Of a stretch of 43,176 nucleotides of DNA, positions 8,079 through 15,823 are shown piece by piece (position 1 is the stretch's first letter; every line of letters starts with the position of its first letter). This stretch comes from Nitriliruptoraceae bacterium. Its GTDB lineage: Bacteria > Actinomycetota > Nitriliruptoria > Nitriliruptorales > Nitriliruptoraceae. The notes beneath the pieces are model-generated. The model was not told the origin of the DNA and made no database searches. It saw only the letters and a list, made by a program, of their open reading frames with translations. The position numbers and the translations under genes were made by a program. Location: the NCBI GenBank assembly GCA_003558435.1, contig PWLR01000126.1, positions 1 to 43,176 of the forward strand, in the 5' to 3' direction.

Positions 8079-9170
8079 ATGAAGCCTCGACTCCGCCACG
8101 TCGCCGAGCTGGCCGGCGTGAGCCAGGCCACGGTGAGCCGCGTCCTGAACGACAAGCCGGGCGTCTCGCCCCCGACCCGGCGTGAGGTGCTGCTCGCCCT
8201 CCGGCAACTGGGCTATCAGCCGACGGGACTGAAACAGACCCCCCGTGCGGGTCTGGTCGGATTGATCGTCCCGGAGCTCAGCAACCCGGTGTTCCCCCGG
8301 TTCGCGCAGGCGATCGAGTCCCTCCTGGCGAACCATGGGCTGATCACGGTGCTGTGCACCTCGACACCGTCGGGGATGAGCGAGGCCGACTACGTCGAGT
8401 TGTTGCTCGATCAGTCCGTGACCGGCATCGTGATCATCTCCGGCACCCACGCGGACACGGAGGCCGACGATGCGCTCTACCGCGATCTCGCCGCCAGGCG
8501 CCTGCCGACGGTGCTCGTCAACGGCACCGTGAGATCGCTGGGTCTGTCCACCGTGACCGTCGACCACGCGGAGGCCGCCCGGATGTCGGTGGCCCATCTC
8601 GCGAGTCTCGGCCACACGGCCATCGGGCTCGCGCTCGGCCCTCACCGATACCTACCGTCACTGGCCTTCATCGAGGGCTACCACGCCGGGATGGCCCAAG
8701 CCGGGCTCGAGGTCGTAGCGGGCCGGATCAGCGAGACCCTCTACAGCATCGAAGGCGGCCACGCCGCCGGGATACGTCAACTCGAACAGGGCACCACCGG
8801 CGTGGTGTGCGCCAGCGACCACATCGCTCTGGGGGTCATCCGTGCCGCGCGCGAGGACGGCCGTCGCGTTCCGGAGGAGATCTCCGTGATCGGTTTCGAC
8901 GACGCCGGTTCGAACGCCTACGTCGATCCGCCTCTCACTTCCGTGCAGCAGCAGTTCGAGGCGATGGCCTCGGCGATCGTCCGCCTGCTCACCCGCGCCA
9001 TCGCCGACCCGGGCTCGGCACCCTCGGCGTTGAGCTTCCGGCCCGAGCTGATCGTGCGCAACTCGACCGGAGCCGCCCCCGATCGGGCGGCGACCACCGC
9101 GTCCACCACGACCAGCGACGCGACCGCCGACGCGACCGGCGACGCGACCGAATCCGCCGTCACCGCCTGA
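8079..9170 (+). CDS. malR: LacI-family transcriptional regulator, probable maltose repressor MalR
   Basis: A 363-residue LacI/GalR-family repressor. The N-terminal helix-turn-helix reads LRHVAELAGVSQATVSRVLN (residues about 4-23), with the hinge at about 45-60. The periplasmic-binding-like sensor domain follows, with VGLIVPELSNPVFPRF and VIGFDDAGSNAYVDPPLTSV near its end. The last 35 residues form a low-complexity Thr/Ala/Asp tail with repeated DAT motifs. It is divergent from malE and probably represses the malEFG-amylase operon and itself through the two operators between them, released by maltose or a derivative; that is inference from position. ATG at 8079 is the first codon compatible with the conserved domain. 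Confidence 0.9.
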   Translation: MKPRLRHVAELAGVSQATVSRVLNDKPGVSPPTRREVLLALRQLGYQPTGLKQTPRAGLVGLIVPELSNPVFPRFAQAIESLLANHGLITVLCTSTPSGMSEADYVELLLDQSVTGIVIISGTHADTEADDALYRDLAARRLPTVLVNGTVRSLGLSTVTVDHAEAARMSVAHLASLGHTAIGLALGPHRYLPSLAFIEGYHAGMAQAGLEVVAGRISETLYSIEGGHAAGIRQLEQGTTGVVCASDHIALGVIRAAREDGRRVPEEISVIGFDDAGSNAYVDPPLTSVQQQFEAMASAIVRLLTRAIADPGSAPSALSFRPELIVRNSTGAAPDRAATTASTTTSDATADATGDATESAVTA

Positions 9171-9264
9171 GGACCCACGGTCTCGCGGCCTCGCGGCCTC
9201 GCGGAAATGGGTTCGTCACCTCGGTGGTCGCACTAACGTCCGCCCGTCGACGACTGGAGCACTC

Positions 9265-10410
9265 GTGTTCGATCCGACCTGGGACACACCGGAACGTCTC
9301 GCTCTGCGGGAGTCCGTGCGGGGGTTCACCGGGCGGGCGATCGTGCCCCACCTCGCACGCTGGGAGGAAGCGGGTGCTCTGCCGCGCTCCTTGCACCGAG
9401 CGGCCGCCGCGGCCGGGTTGCTCGGCATCGGCTTCCCCGAGGACGTGGGCGGCAGCGGTGGTGATGCGATCGACGGCATGGTGGTCGCCGAGGAGATGAT
9501 CCTCGCGGGCGGTTCGTCGGGGTTGATCGCGAGCCTGTTCACCCACGGCATCGGCCTGCCTCACCTGATCGAAGCCGGGGACCCCGGCCAGATCGAACGG
9601 GTGGCACGTCCCGTCCTGGCCGGCGAACGGATCGTCTCGCTGGCGATCACGGAACCCGATGCCGGCTCGGACGTCGCGGGCCTGACCACCCGGGCGGTCC
9701 GCGAGGGCGACGAGTACGTCGTCTCGGGGGCCAAGCTGTTCATCACCTCGGGGACGCGAGCGGACGTGTTCACCACAGCGGTGCGAACGGGCGGCGATGG
9801 CGCGGGCGGGTTGTCGTTGGTGCTGATCGACGCGAACGCACCCGGCGTCGAGGTCTCCGCACCCCTGAAGAAGATGGGTTGGTGGTGCTCGGACACCGCC
9901 GAGATCCGTTTCGACGCGGTACGTGTGCCGATCACGAACCTGGTCGGTCCGGAACACGGCGGCTTCCTGCAGATCATGCAGCAGTTCGCCTCCGAGCGAT
10001 TGTCGATGGCCGTGCAGGCGCACGCGACCGCCCAGCGCTGTGTCGATCTGACCATCGGGTACGCGAAGCAGCGCGAGACCTTCGGGCGCCCCATCGCCTC
10101 ACGCCAGGTGGTTCGCCACCGGATCGCCGAGATGGCCCGACGGACCGATGTGGCGCGTGCCTACACCCGTGCCGTGATCGCTCGTTGGCAGGCGGGTGAC
10201 GACGTCATCAAGGAGGTCGCGATGGCCAAGAACACCGCCGTCGCGGCCTGTGATGCGGTCGTCGACGACGCCGTGCAGCTGCACGGCGGGATGGGCTACA
10301 TGCGCGAGACCGAGGTGGAACGCCACTATCGCGACAGCCGCATCCTCGGCATCGGCGGTGGCACCAACGAGATCATGACCGAGGTCGTCTCCCGGTTGCT
10401 GCTCGCCTGA
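9265..10410 (+). CDS. Acyl-CoA dehydrogenase family protein (long-chain/isovaleryl type)
   Basis: A complete 381-residue FAD-dependent acyl-CoA dehydrogenase, which introduces the alpha-beta double bond into acyl-CoA thioesters. Visible signatures are ITEPDAGSDVAGL (residues about 128-140), GAKLFITSG (155-163), YAKQRETFGRPI and QLHGGMGYM in the C-terminal helical domain, and GGTNEIM near the end. The position that is Glu in medium-chain enzymes (EGT) is Gly here, as in long-chain and isovaleryl enzymes, so the catalytic base is probably Glu244 in the SER motif. Substrate chain length is not determined. The GTG start has GGAG upstream. It stands alone between malR and a palindrome-rich gap. 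Confidence 0.93.
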   Translation: MFDPTWDTPERLALRESVRGFTGRAIVPHLARWEEAGALPRSLHRAAAAAGLLGIGFPEDVGGSGGDAIDGMVVAEEMILAGGSSGLIASLFTHGIGLPHLIEAGDPGQIERVARPVLAGERIVSLAITEPDAGSDVAGLTTRAVREGDEYVVSGAKLFITSGTRADVFTTAVRTGGDGAGGLSLVLIDANAPGVEVSAPLKKMGWWCSDTAEIRFDAVRVPITNLVGPEHGGFLQIMQQFASERLSMAVQAHATAQRCVDLTIGYAKQRETFGRPIASRQVVRHRIAEMARRTDVARAYTRAVIARWQAGDDVIKEVAMAKNTAVAACDAVVDDAVQLHGGMGYMRETEVERHYRDSRILGIGGGTNEIMTEVVSRLLLA

Positions 10411-10974
10411 GCGCCTCGGCGGCCCGATCGGCGCCTGAGGACCGTCCGGTACGACCGCGTCACGCGCGCGCCCGATCACGATCGGTCGGAGGCGGGTGAT
10501 GATCGAGCTGGGCGCGGTGCCCGCCCGTTCCCCTCCGAAGGCGCACCTCGCCACGGGTGCCACTGCCGTTCTCTAGAGACAGGGCATGCGGCGACGCCGC
10601 ATGCCATAGAGCTCCCGCCGGCACGGAGCAGCTTCCGGCGGGAGTTCGTCCATGCTCGGCCCATGCTCGGCGGCAGATGGGCCGCCTCGGCCCGCTCGCG
10701 GCCCTGCTCCCACGTCGCGACCCGGCTCCTCGGTGGCGCCCACGGACGAGAACATGGGTTCGATGGAGGTCGCCCGGGGTCGATGTCCCCGCGTGCCCGG
10801 TCCGGACGGATCCCGTCCGCCGGGGCGGATGTCCACCGTCCCTGCCGACGGACCCTGGACGTGACGCCGGCAACCCCCGCCCCTCGGACACCCACCCCCG
10901 CATCGGTCCCGGTCCTCTGTCCCGTGGGAACGACCCCGCAGCGATCGACCCGGCCACCGAAGGGCAGCACCAGG
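10411..10974. other. 564-bp gene-free gap with dense palindromes
   Basis: I see no convincing coding sequence on either strand; open frames here are rich in Arg, Pro, Gly and Ser and have no recognisable motif. Besides the three palindromes listed separately, there is a short inverted repeat CCGATC-AC-GATCGG at 10472-10485 that could end the acyl-CoA dehydrogenase transcript, and an 11-bp tandem duplication at 10650-10671 (CCATGCTCGGC twice). The right half probably holds the promoter of the four-ORF chain that starts at 10975, but no clear -10/-35 pair stands out. Confidence 0.5.
10570..10644. repeat. Three consecutive palindromes / stem-loops
   Basis: TCTCTAGAGA (10570-10579) is a perfect 10-bp palindrome. 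GGCATGCGGC (10583-10592) and GCCGCATGCC (10596-10605) form a perfect 10-bp stem with a GAC loop. CTCCCGCCGG (10612-10621) and CCGGCGGGAG (10635-10644) form a perfect 10-bp stem with a 13-nt loop. There is no T-tract on either side. A bidirectional transcription stop, a structured non-coding RNA or protein-binding sites are all possible. Confidence 0.7.
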
Positions 10975-11217
10975 ATGCGCCGCCTCGAGCAGAGCCATGA
11001 CAACGTCATCGGCTACTCACTGGCCGCAGACGTGACCGAGGACGACGAGCGGTTGCAGTTCGTGCGAGAGCACCGCGACGACATCGAGCGGGTCGCGATC
11101 GTGACCGACGACACCGGGGCCGAGATGTTGGCCGAGGCCTCCGAGACGGTCGGGCCCGACGAGATGGAGACCTACTCCTTCGAGCAGGAGCCCAAGGCCT
11201 GGGCCTGGCTCGCGTGA
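10975..11217 (+). CDS. Short SpoIIAA-like protein, apparently internally deleted
   Basis: An 80-residue acidic protein. Its start (NVIGYSLAADVTEDD) and end (IERVAIVTDDTGAEML, then SFEQEPKAWAWLA) match the first strand and the last two-thirds of the SpoIIAA-like family (STAS-related fold), whose members are usually about 120 residues. The central strand and helix, roughly 40 residues, are absent, with the frame preserved. SpoIIAA-like proteins are small cytosolic proteins of largely unknown role. The stop overlaps the next ORF's GTG as GTGA. ATG at 10975 gives the full family start; the Shine-Dalgarno is weak. It may be a functional miniature or a decaying gene. Confidence 0.6.
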   Translation: MRRLEQSHDNVIGYSLAADVTEDDERLQFVREHRDDIERVAIVTDDTGAEMLAEASETVGPDEMETYSFEQEPKAWAWLA

Positions 11218-11387
11218 GACGCCCGGCGCAGGTGGACGACGTGATGACGGTGCAGGTGGCGAGCAACGGGGTCGGCCCGACCGACGCTCGGGCCTACCTC
11301 CGTCGCCGCGAGCCGGTCCACGGCCGCGTCCCGGCGACGGATGCCGCGCAGGATCCGGGCCCGATCTGCGCCGGGTCCCACCGATGA
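11214..11387 (+). CDS. 57-codon ORF resembling the N-terminus of a ribosome hibernation (HPF-like) protein
   Basis: The first 30 residues contain MTVQVASNGVGPTDARAYLR, which resembles the first strand and helix of the HPF/YfiA (sigma-54 modulation) domain. The rest (EPVHGRVPATDAAQDPGPIC) has no such similarity, so this is at most a truncated fragment of a family normally 100-250 residues long. GTG at 11214 overlaps the preceding stop (GTGA); ATG at 11244 is an internal alternative preceded by AGGTGG. Its own stop overlaps the next start (ATGA). The similarity is short and recalled by eye, so the family call is tentative. Confidence 0.4.
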   Translation: MRRPAQVDDVMTVQVASNGVGPTDARAYLRRREPVHGRVPATDAAQDPGPICAGSHR

Positions 11388-11863
11388 GCGTCTCGCTCGA
11401 TCCTCAGGACCACGAGGCCGTCATCTTCGACCTCGACGGCGTGAGCGCCGATACCGCGTCGGTCCACCGTGCCGCCTGGACACGTCGGTTCGACGACCAC
11501 CCCGCCGAACGTCCGGACACCGACGCGGACGCGGCGCAGGAGCTCGGCGAACGCAAGCACGGCTACTTCCTCGACCATCTCGAGCGGGACGGCGTCGTGG
11601 TGTTCGGGTCGACCGTCGAGCTGGTGTGCCCCCTGCAGCTGCGTGGTGTGCGGACAGCGGTGTTCTCGGCCGGCCCGGTGGTCGGCGTCGACCGCGGCGG
11701 TGCTGTTGATGCCCTGCGCACGCGGGGCGCCGATGTGGTGGTCGGGGACCCGGCCGAGGTCCACGTCGAGGTGGAGGACGACGAGGAGCTGGGCCGACGC
11801 CTCAGCCGCCTCCTCGAACGTGGCGGCGCGACCGATCGACGAGTGCTCGGAGCGAACCCATGA
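11384..11863 (+). CDS. Internally deleted HAD hydrolase of the beta-phosphoglucomutase type
   Basis: A 159-residue ORF carrying recognisable pieces of the about 240-260-residue beta-phosphoglucomutase-like HAD family: AVIFDLDGVSADTASVHRAA (motif I with both aspartates), GERKHGYFLDHLERDGV, STVELVCPLQLRGVRTAVFSA (motif II region) and VVGVDRGGAVDALRTRGADV. Two family segments are missing in frame: about 45 residues after ERPDTDADA, and about 60 after TAVFSA, the latter removing the lysine and the acidic motif IV. Phosphatase or mutase activity is therefore unlikely. It overlaps its neighbours by ATGA at both ends. Either a remnant or a repurposed minimal fold; the family assignment is solid, the functional state is not. 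Confidence 0.65.
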   Translation: MSVSLDPQDHEAVIFDLDGVSADTASVHRAAWTRRFDDHPAERPDTDADAAQELGERKHGYFLDHLERDGVVVFGSTVELVCPLQLRGVRTAVFSAGPVVGVDRGGAVDALRTRGADVVVGDPAEVHVEVEDDEELGRRLSRLLERGGATDRRVLGANP

Positions 11864-14625
11864 CCGACCAGACCGACGCGCGAGCCGCGCAGACCTCGGC
11901 CGCCGGATCACCACAGGACCATGCCTGGTACGCGATGACCGCCGAACAGGTCCTCGAGCAGCTGGGCGCGGACCCGGAACGCGGCCTGTCCACCGAGGAT
12001 GCCCGGCAGCGGTTCGAGCAGCACGGTCCGAACGAACTCGGCGGCGACGAGGGCACGCCGTGGTGGAAGACGCTGCTGGATCAGTTCCGCAGCCCCCTGA
12101 TCTACATCCTGATCATCGCGGCGGTCGTCACCGCGCTGCTGGGCGACTGGATCGACACAGGGGCCATCGCGGCTGTGCTCATCCTCAACGCGACGATCGG
12201 ATTCGTGCAGGAGCGCCGGGCCGAGGCCGCGGTCCGGTCGTTGATGGAGATGGTCAGTCCGACCGCGGACGTGCTCCGCGACGGCGCCGAGGTCGAGATC
12301 GACTCGGATCAGGTGGTTCCCGGCGACATCGTGTTGCTGGGATCCGGCCAGCGGGTGCCGGCCGATATCCGCCTCGTATCGGCGACGTCCGTACAGCTCG
12401 ACGAGTCACTGCTGACCGGCGAGTCGGTCCCGGTGCACAAGGAGACCCAACCGGTCGACGAGGACACGCCGCTGGCGGACCGCACCAGCATGGGGTTCAA
12501 CGGTTCGATCGTCGCCAGCGGGCGCGCCCGTGGCGTGGTGGTCGCGACCGGCGAACGCACCGAGCTCGGGCAGATCGCCGAACAGGTGAGAGAGACCGAG
12601 GAGCTGCGCTCACCGCTGCAGGACCGGATGGACTCCTTCGCGCACATCATCGGGGCGATCATCGCGGTGTCGGTGGTCCTCACCGTGCTGCTCGGCCTCG
12701 CCCTCGGCGGGACCTTCGCCGAGATGCTGTCGGTCGCGGCCGCACTGGCCGTCGCTGCGGTACCCGAGGGCCTGCCGGTCGTGCTGACCGTGGCGCTCGC
12801 GCTCGGCGTGCGCCGGATGGCCGATCGCAACGCGATCATCCGTCGGCTCCCGGCGGTCGAGACGCTCGGGTCCACGACCCTGATCGGTTCCGACAAGACC
12901 GGGACGTTGACCCGGAACCAGATGTCGGTGGAGCAGCTGTGGAGCATCGACGACCGGCGCGTCTTCAGCGACGAGGACCTGCCCGACGACCCGCGCGAGG
13001 CCGAGGCCCGGGGGGTGCCGGGACCCGACGCCGACGTTCGCGACCTGGCGCTACTCGCCGGGGTCCTCGCCAACGAGGGCACCTACGAGCTCACCGACGA
13101 TGGCGTGGAGATCGATGGCGACCCGACCGAGACGGCGTTCCTGGTGGCCGCCGCCCGGCACGGCTACGACCCCAACGACTGCGACGGGACCTGGCACGAG
13201 GTCGCCGGCATCCCCTTCGAGTCCGAGCGGCGGTATGCCGCGAGCTTCCGGGAGCGCGACGGCGCCCACCGCGTGTTCGTCAAAGGCGCGCCGGAGAAGA
13301 TCGTCGAGATGTGCACCCGCGCGGCCCGTACCGGCGACGATGGCAGCGACGTCGCGACGAGCGAACTCGACGCCGATGCGATCCTGGAGATGGCCGAGGA
13401 GATGGCCGCGCAGGGCCTGCGGGTGCTCGCCAGCGCCTCCGCGGAGCTCGACGGCCCGCCGGGCGACCCCGAGGATCCGGGCGAGCCCTCCGGGCTCACG
13501 CTGCTCGCGCTGCACGGCCTGCTCGACCCCCCGCGCGATGGCGTCAAGGAGGCGATCGAGCGCTGTCAGAGCGCCGGTCAGCGGGTGATCATGATCACCG
13601 GTGACCACGCCAACACCGCACGGGCGATCGCCCACCAGCTCGGGATCGTCGAGGACGCCGACGCGCCGGTACTGACCGGCCGCGAGGTGGAGGAGTTCGA
13701 TGACGACACGCTGCGCGAGCATGTCGCCGAGGTGTCGGTGTTCGCTCGCGTCGAACCGGACCACAAGCTGCGCATCGTCGAGGCAGCACGCCGCCCGGGT
13801 GAGGTGATCGCGGTCACCGGCGATGGGGTCAACGACGCCCCGGCGCTCAAGAACGCCGACATCGGCATCGCGATGGGCGAGAGCGGCACCGACGTCGCCC
13901 GCGAGGCCTCCGAGCTGGTGCTCGCCGACGACAACTTCGTGAGTATCGCCAACGCGGTCGAGGAGGGCCGCATCACCTTCGACAACGTCCGGAAGGTGAC
14001 CTTCTTCCTCGTCTCGACCGGGGTGGGCACCTTCATCGTGATCCCCATCTCGCTGCTGTTCGGCTGGCCGCTGATCATGGTCCCCGCCCAGCTGCTGTGG
14101 GCGAACCTGATCACCAAGGGCCTGCAGGACCTGTCGCTGGCCTTCGAACCCGGCGAGCCGGATGTGCTCGAGCGCCCCCCGCAAGGACGCGAGGAGCCCG
14201 TCATCACCAGACCATTGTGGATCCGGACCGCGATCACCGGGGCCTGGATCGGCGCCGGGGTACTACTGATGTTCGACTGGGCGCTCGCACAGGACTTCAC
14301 CCTGGCCCAGGAGCGCACCGTCGCGCTCAGCACGCTGGTGGTCTTCCAGGCCTTCCACCTGTTCTCCAGCCGCTCCGAGCTGCGGTCGGTGTTCACCATG
14401 AACCCGTTCGAGAACCGCTTCCTCGCCTTCGCGCAGGCCGGCGCCCTGCTCGTCCACATCGGCGCCCTGTACTGGGCCGGGACACAGTTCGTCCTGCGCG
14501 TGGAACCGATCCCGTTCGACGCGTGGTGGCGCATCGTCGCGGTCTCGGTGACGGTGCTGTTCGTGGTCGAGGTCGACAAGCTCATCCGCCGCCGGCTGGC
14601 AGCTACCCACCGACCGCCCGGGTAG
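11860..14625 (+). CDS. P2-type cation-transporting ATPase (calcium-ATPase-like)
   Basis: A 921-residue P-type ATPase with a complete catalytic core: actuator loop LTGES near residue 188, VPEGLPVVL in helix M4 (about 300-308), phosphorylation motif SDKTGTLT with Asp345, and hinge motif GDGVNDAPALK near 655. The N-terminal cation_ATPase_N segment and four C-terminal helices are present. Homologues export Ca2+ or other divalent ions, or Na+/K+. In helix M6 it reads NLITKGLQD: Asn749 and Thr752 align with SERCA Asn796/Thr799, but Lys753 stands where SERCA has the ligand Asp800, so ion choice and stoichiometry are uncertain. ATG at 11860 overlaps the upstream HAD-like ORF. Confidence 0.92.
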   Translation: MTDQTDARAAQTSAAGSPQDHAWYAMTAEQVLEQLGADPERGLSTEDARQRFEQHGPNELGGDEGTPWWKTLLDQFRSPLIYILIIAAVVTALLGDWIDTGAIAAVLILNATIGFVQERRAEAAVRSLMEMVSPTADVLRDGAEVEIDSDQVVPGDIVLLGSGQRVPADIRLVSATSVQLDESLLTGESVPVHKETQPVDEDTPLADRTSMGFNGSIVASGRARGVVVATGERTELGQIAEQVRETEELRSPLQDRMDSFAHIIGAIIAVSVVLTVLLGLALGGTFAEMLSVAAALAVAAVPEGLPVVLTVALALGVRRMADRNAIIRRLPAVETLGSTTLIGSDKTGTLTRNQMSVEQLWSIDDRRVFSDEDLPDDPREAEARGVPGPDADVRDLALLAGVLANEGTYELTDDGVEIDGDPTETAFLVAAARHGYDPNDCDGTWHEVAGIPFESERRYAASFRERDGAHRVFVKGAPEKIVEMCTRAARTGDDGSDVATSELDADAILEMAEEMAAQGLRVLASASAELDGPPGDPEDPGEPSGLTLLALHGLLDPPRDGVKEAIERCQSAGQRVIMITGDHANTARAIAHQLGIVEDADAPVLTGREVEEFDDDTLREHVAEVSVFARVEPDHKLRIVEAARRPGEVIAVTGDGVNDAPALKNADIGIAMGESGTDVAREASELVLADDNFVSIANAVEEGRITFDNVRKVTFFLVSTGVGTFIVIPISLLFGWPLIMVPAQLLWANLITKGLQDLSLAFEPGEPDVLERPPQGREEPVITRPLWIRTAITGAWIGAGVLLMFDWALAQDFTLAQERTVALSTLVVFQAFHLFSSRSELRSVFTMNPFENRFLAFAQAGALLVHIGALYWAGTQFVLRVEPIPFDAWWRIVAVSVTVLFVVEVDKLIRRRLAATHRPPG

Positions 14626-14844
14626 CGACGCCCGCCGGTGCTTCGGTGCGGGGCATCAGGTGGTGCCTCCGGCGAAGGACCGCACACCGGATGGGCGTGG
14701 CCGAGGTGTCGCGCTGAGACGAGCGGCGCTTCCGGGCCGGTCGTGCAGGGCGGAGCGAGATCGCCGGACGGGTGTCACCGCACAGCTCGGAGGCGTCGGC
14801 CAGGAGTCGGCGATCCGCGAGACTTCGCCGTGACGGTCGCTCAC

Positions 14845-15456
14845 TCAGCGGTCGCGCAGGCCCTTGCCGTCGAGGATCCGCGAGACGATGCTCGCGACCC
14901 GGCGCTCACGGGTGGCGACCTGCTTCGCGCCCGAGACGTGCAGGTTGTACTCACGCTGGCGACCGGGGGTGAGATCGTCGAAGGCAGCGGCCAGCTCCGG
15001 ATCGCCGGCGAGTCGTTGCTGCAACTCGTCGGCCAGGTCCTGCTCTGGCCGGGGCGGCAGCGCGGTACCCGCCATCTCGACCGCGATGGCCGCCGAGACG
15101 TACCCGGTCACCACCTCAGCGCACCGCTCGACGTCGTCGACGGACCCGAAGGTCATGCGTCTGGCGGCGTGCGAGTTGGGGCCCTGCTCCTCGAGGAGGC
15201 CCGCCGGATCCTCCAGCAGGATCCCCTTGAAGAACATCAGGGCGAGGCGATCGGCGAACTCCTGGATGAGAACGACGTTGACGTCGCCCAGGGCGTAGCA
15301 GGGCTTGCCCCACTTGATGCACTCGTCCAGTCCGCTCGCGAGCAACAAGGGTCGGAGCACGGTGATCTCGTCCTGCCACTGGCCTGATGCCTCGATGTAG
15401 GCATCGACGTCGGGGAAGTCCTGCACCCTGGTCTCCGTATCGGTCGTCGCGGTCAA
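14845..15456 (-). CDS. DUF1801 / YdeI-like protein
   Basis: A 203-residue cytosolic protein. Residues about 15-130 fit the DUF1801 domain: WQDEITVLRPLLLASGLDE, IKWGKPCYALGDVNVV, LALMFFKGILLEDPAG and the RRMTF segment. The C-terminal 60 residues (DPELAAAFDDLTPGRQREYN, then RRVASIVSRIL) fit the YdeI/OmdA-like helical extension found in proteins annotated as bacteriocin-protection or iron-chaperone-like. The biochemical role is not established. It starts with TTG at 15456, overlapping the stop of a 32-codon ORF in TTGA, and lacks its own strong ribosome site, so translation is probably coupled. Confidence 0.85.
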   Translation of the reverse strand: MTATTDTETRVQDFPDVDAYIEASGQWQDEITVLRPLLLASGLDECIKWGKPCYALGDVNVVLIQEFADRLALMFFKGILLEDPAGLLEEQGPNSHAARRMTFGSVDDVERCAEVVTGYVSAAIAVEMAGTALPPRPEQDLADELQQRLAGDPELAAAFDDLTPGRQREYNLHVSGAKQVATRERRVASIVSRILDGKGLRDR

Positions 15457-15551
15457 CGAGCGGGGAAGGCCCCGATCATGTCGAGGTACGGCCTGACGCC
15501 GTAGTCCCTACCGATGGCTGCCTCTTCCCGGGCGAAGTCACGATCCGGCAT
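15453..15551 (-). CDS. 32-residue ORF coupled to the DUF1801 gene
   Basis: ATG at 15551 has a strong GGAGGG ribosome site eight bases upstream, and a candidate -10 TAGCCT lies at 15568-15573 (minus strand). The peptide ends in DYGVRPYLDMIGAFPAR and stops in TTGA with the DUF1801 start. I do not recognise the peptide. It could be a leader peptide that loads ribosomes onto the weak TTG start, a small protein in its own right, or the tail of a truncated gene. The ribosome site and overlap are the evidence for translation. Confidence 0.5.
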   Translation of the reverse strand: MPDRDFAREEAAIGRDYGVRPYLDMIGAFPAR

Positions 15552-15763
15552 CGGCCGACACCCTCCGAGGCTAGGTGACCGACAGGACCATCCGGAAGTT
15601 CCGGGGGTGGCGGCCACGATCGTGCATCTCGACCAGTTGAACGTCGCTACGTGCGACGCCGGCGCGGAGTGGGCCGTGCCGAACCGGACCGCCCCGGTCA
15701 ACGATCCGCCGATGGCCGATGGCCGGTGCCGGGAACGGGGCGTCTGTACGCTTGCGCGGTTGC

Positions 15764-15823
15764 ATGAGTGCCGATGGCGCGGCAGCTGCCGGGGGGGTGC
15801 GGTGCGCATGGGAGGCTGCATGA
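15764..15823 (+). CDS. 19-codon upstream ORF coupled to the SGNH hydrolase
   Basis: ATG at 15764 lies 11 bases after a TACGCT hexamer (15747-15752) that fits a -10 element. The reading frame (MSADGAAAAGGVRCAWEAA) ends in a TGA that overlaps the hydrolase ATG at 15820 as ATGA. It carries no recognisable domain. A coupling leader is the simplest view; chance is possible because the frame is short. Confidence 0.35.
   Translation: MSADGAAAAGGVRCAWEAA

Noticed and set aside
10476..11009. Minus-strand frames in the gap before the SpoIIAA-like gene
   Set aside because: Arg/Pro/Ser-rich translations in several overlapping frames, no ribosome site and no motif.
14656..14844. 62-codon minus-strand ORF following the DUF1801 gene
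   Set aside because: It starts right at the DUF1801 stop, but the translation is Arg/Pro/Ser-rich with no domain and no ribosome site.
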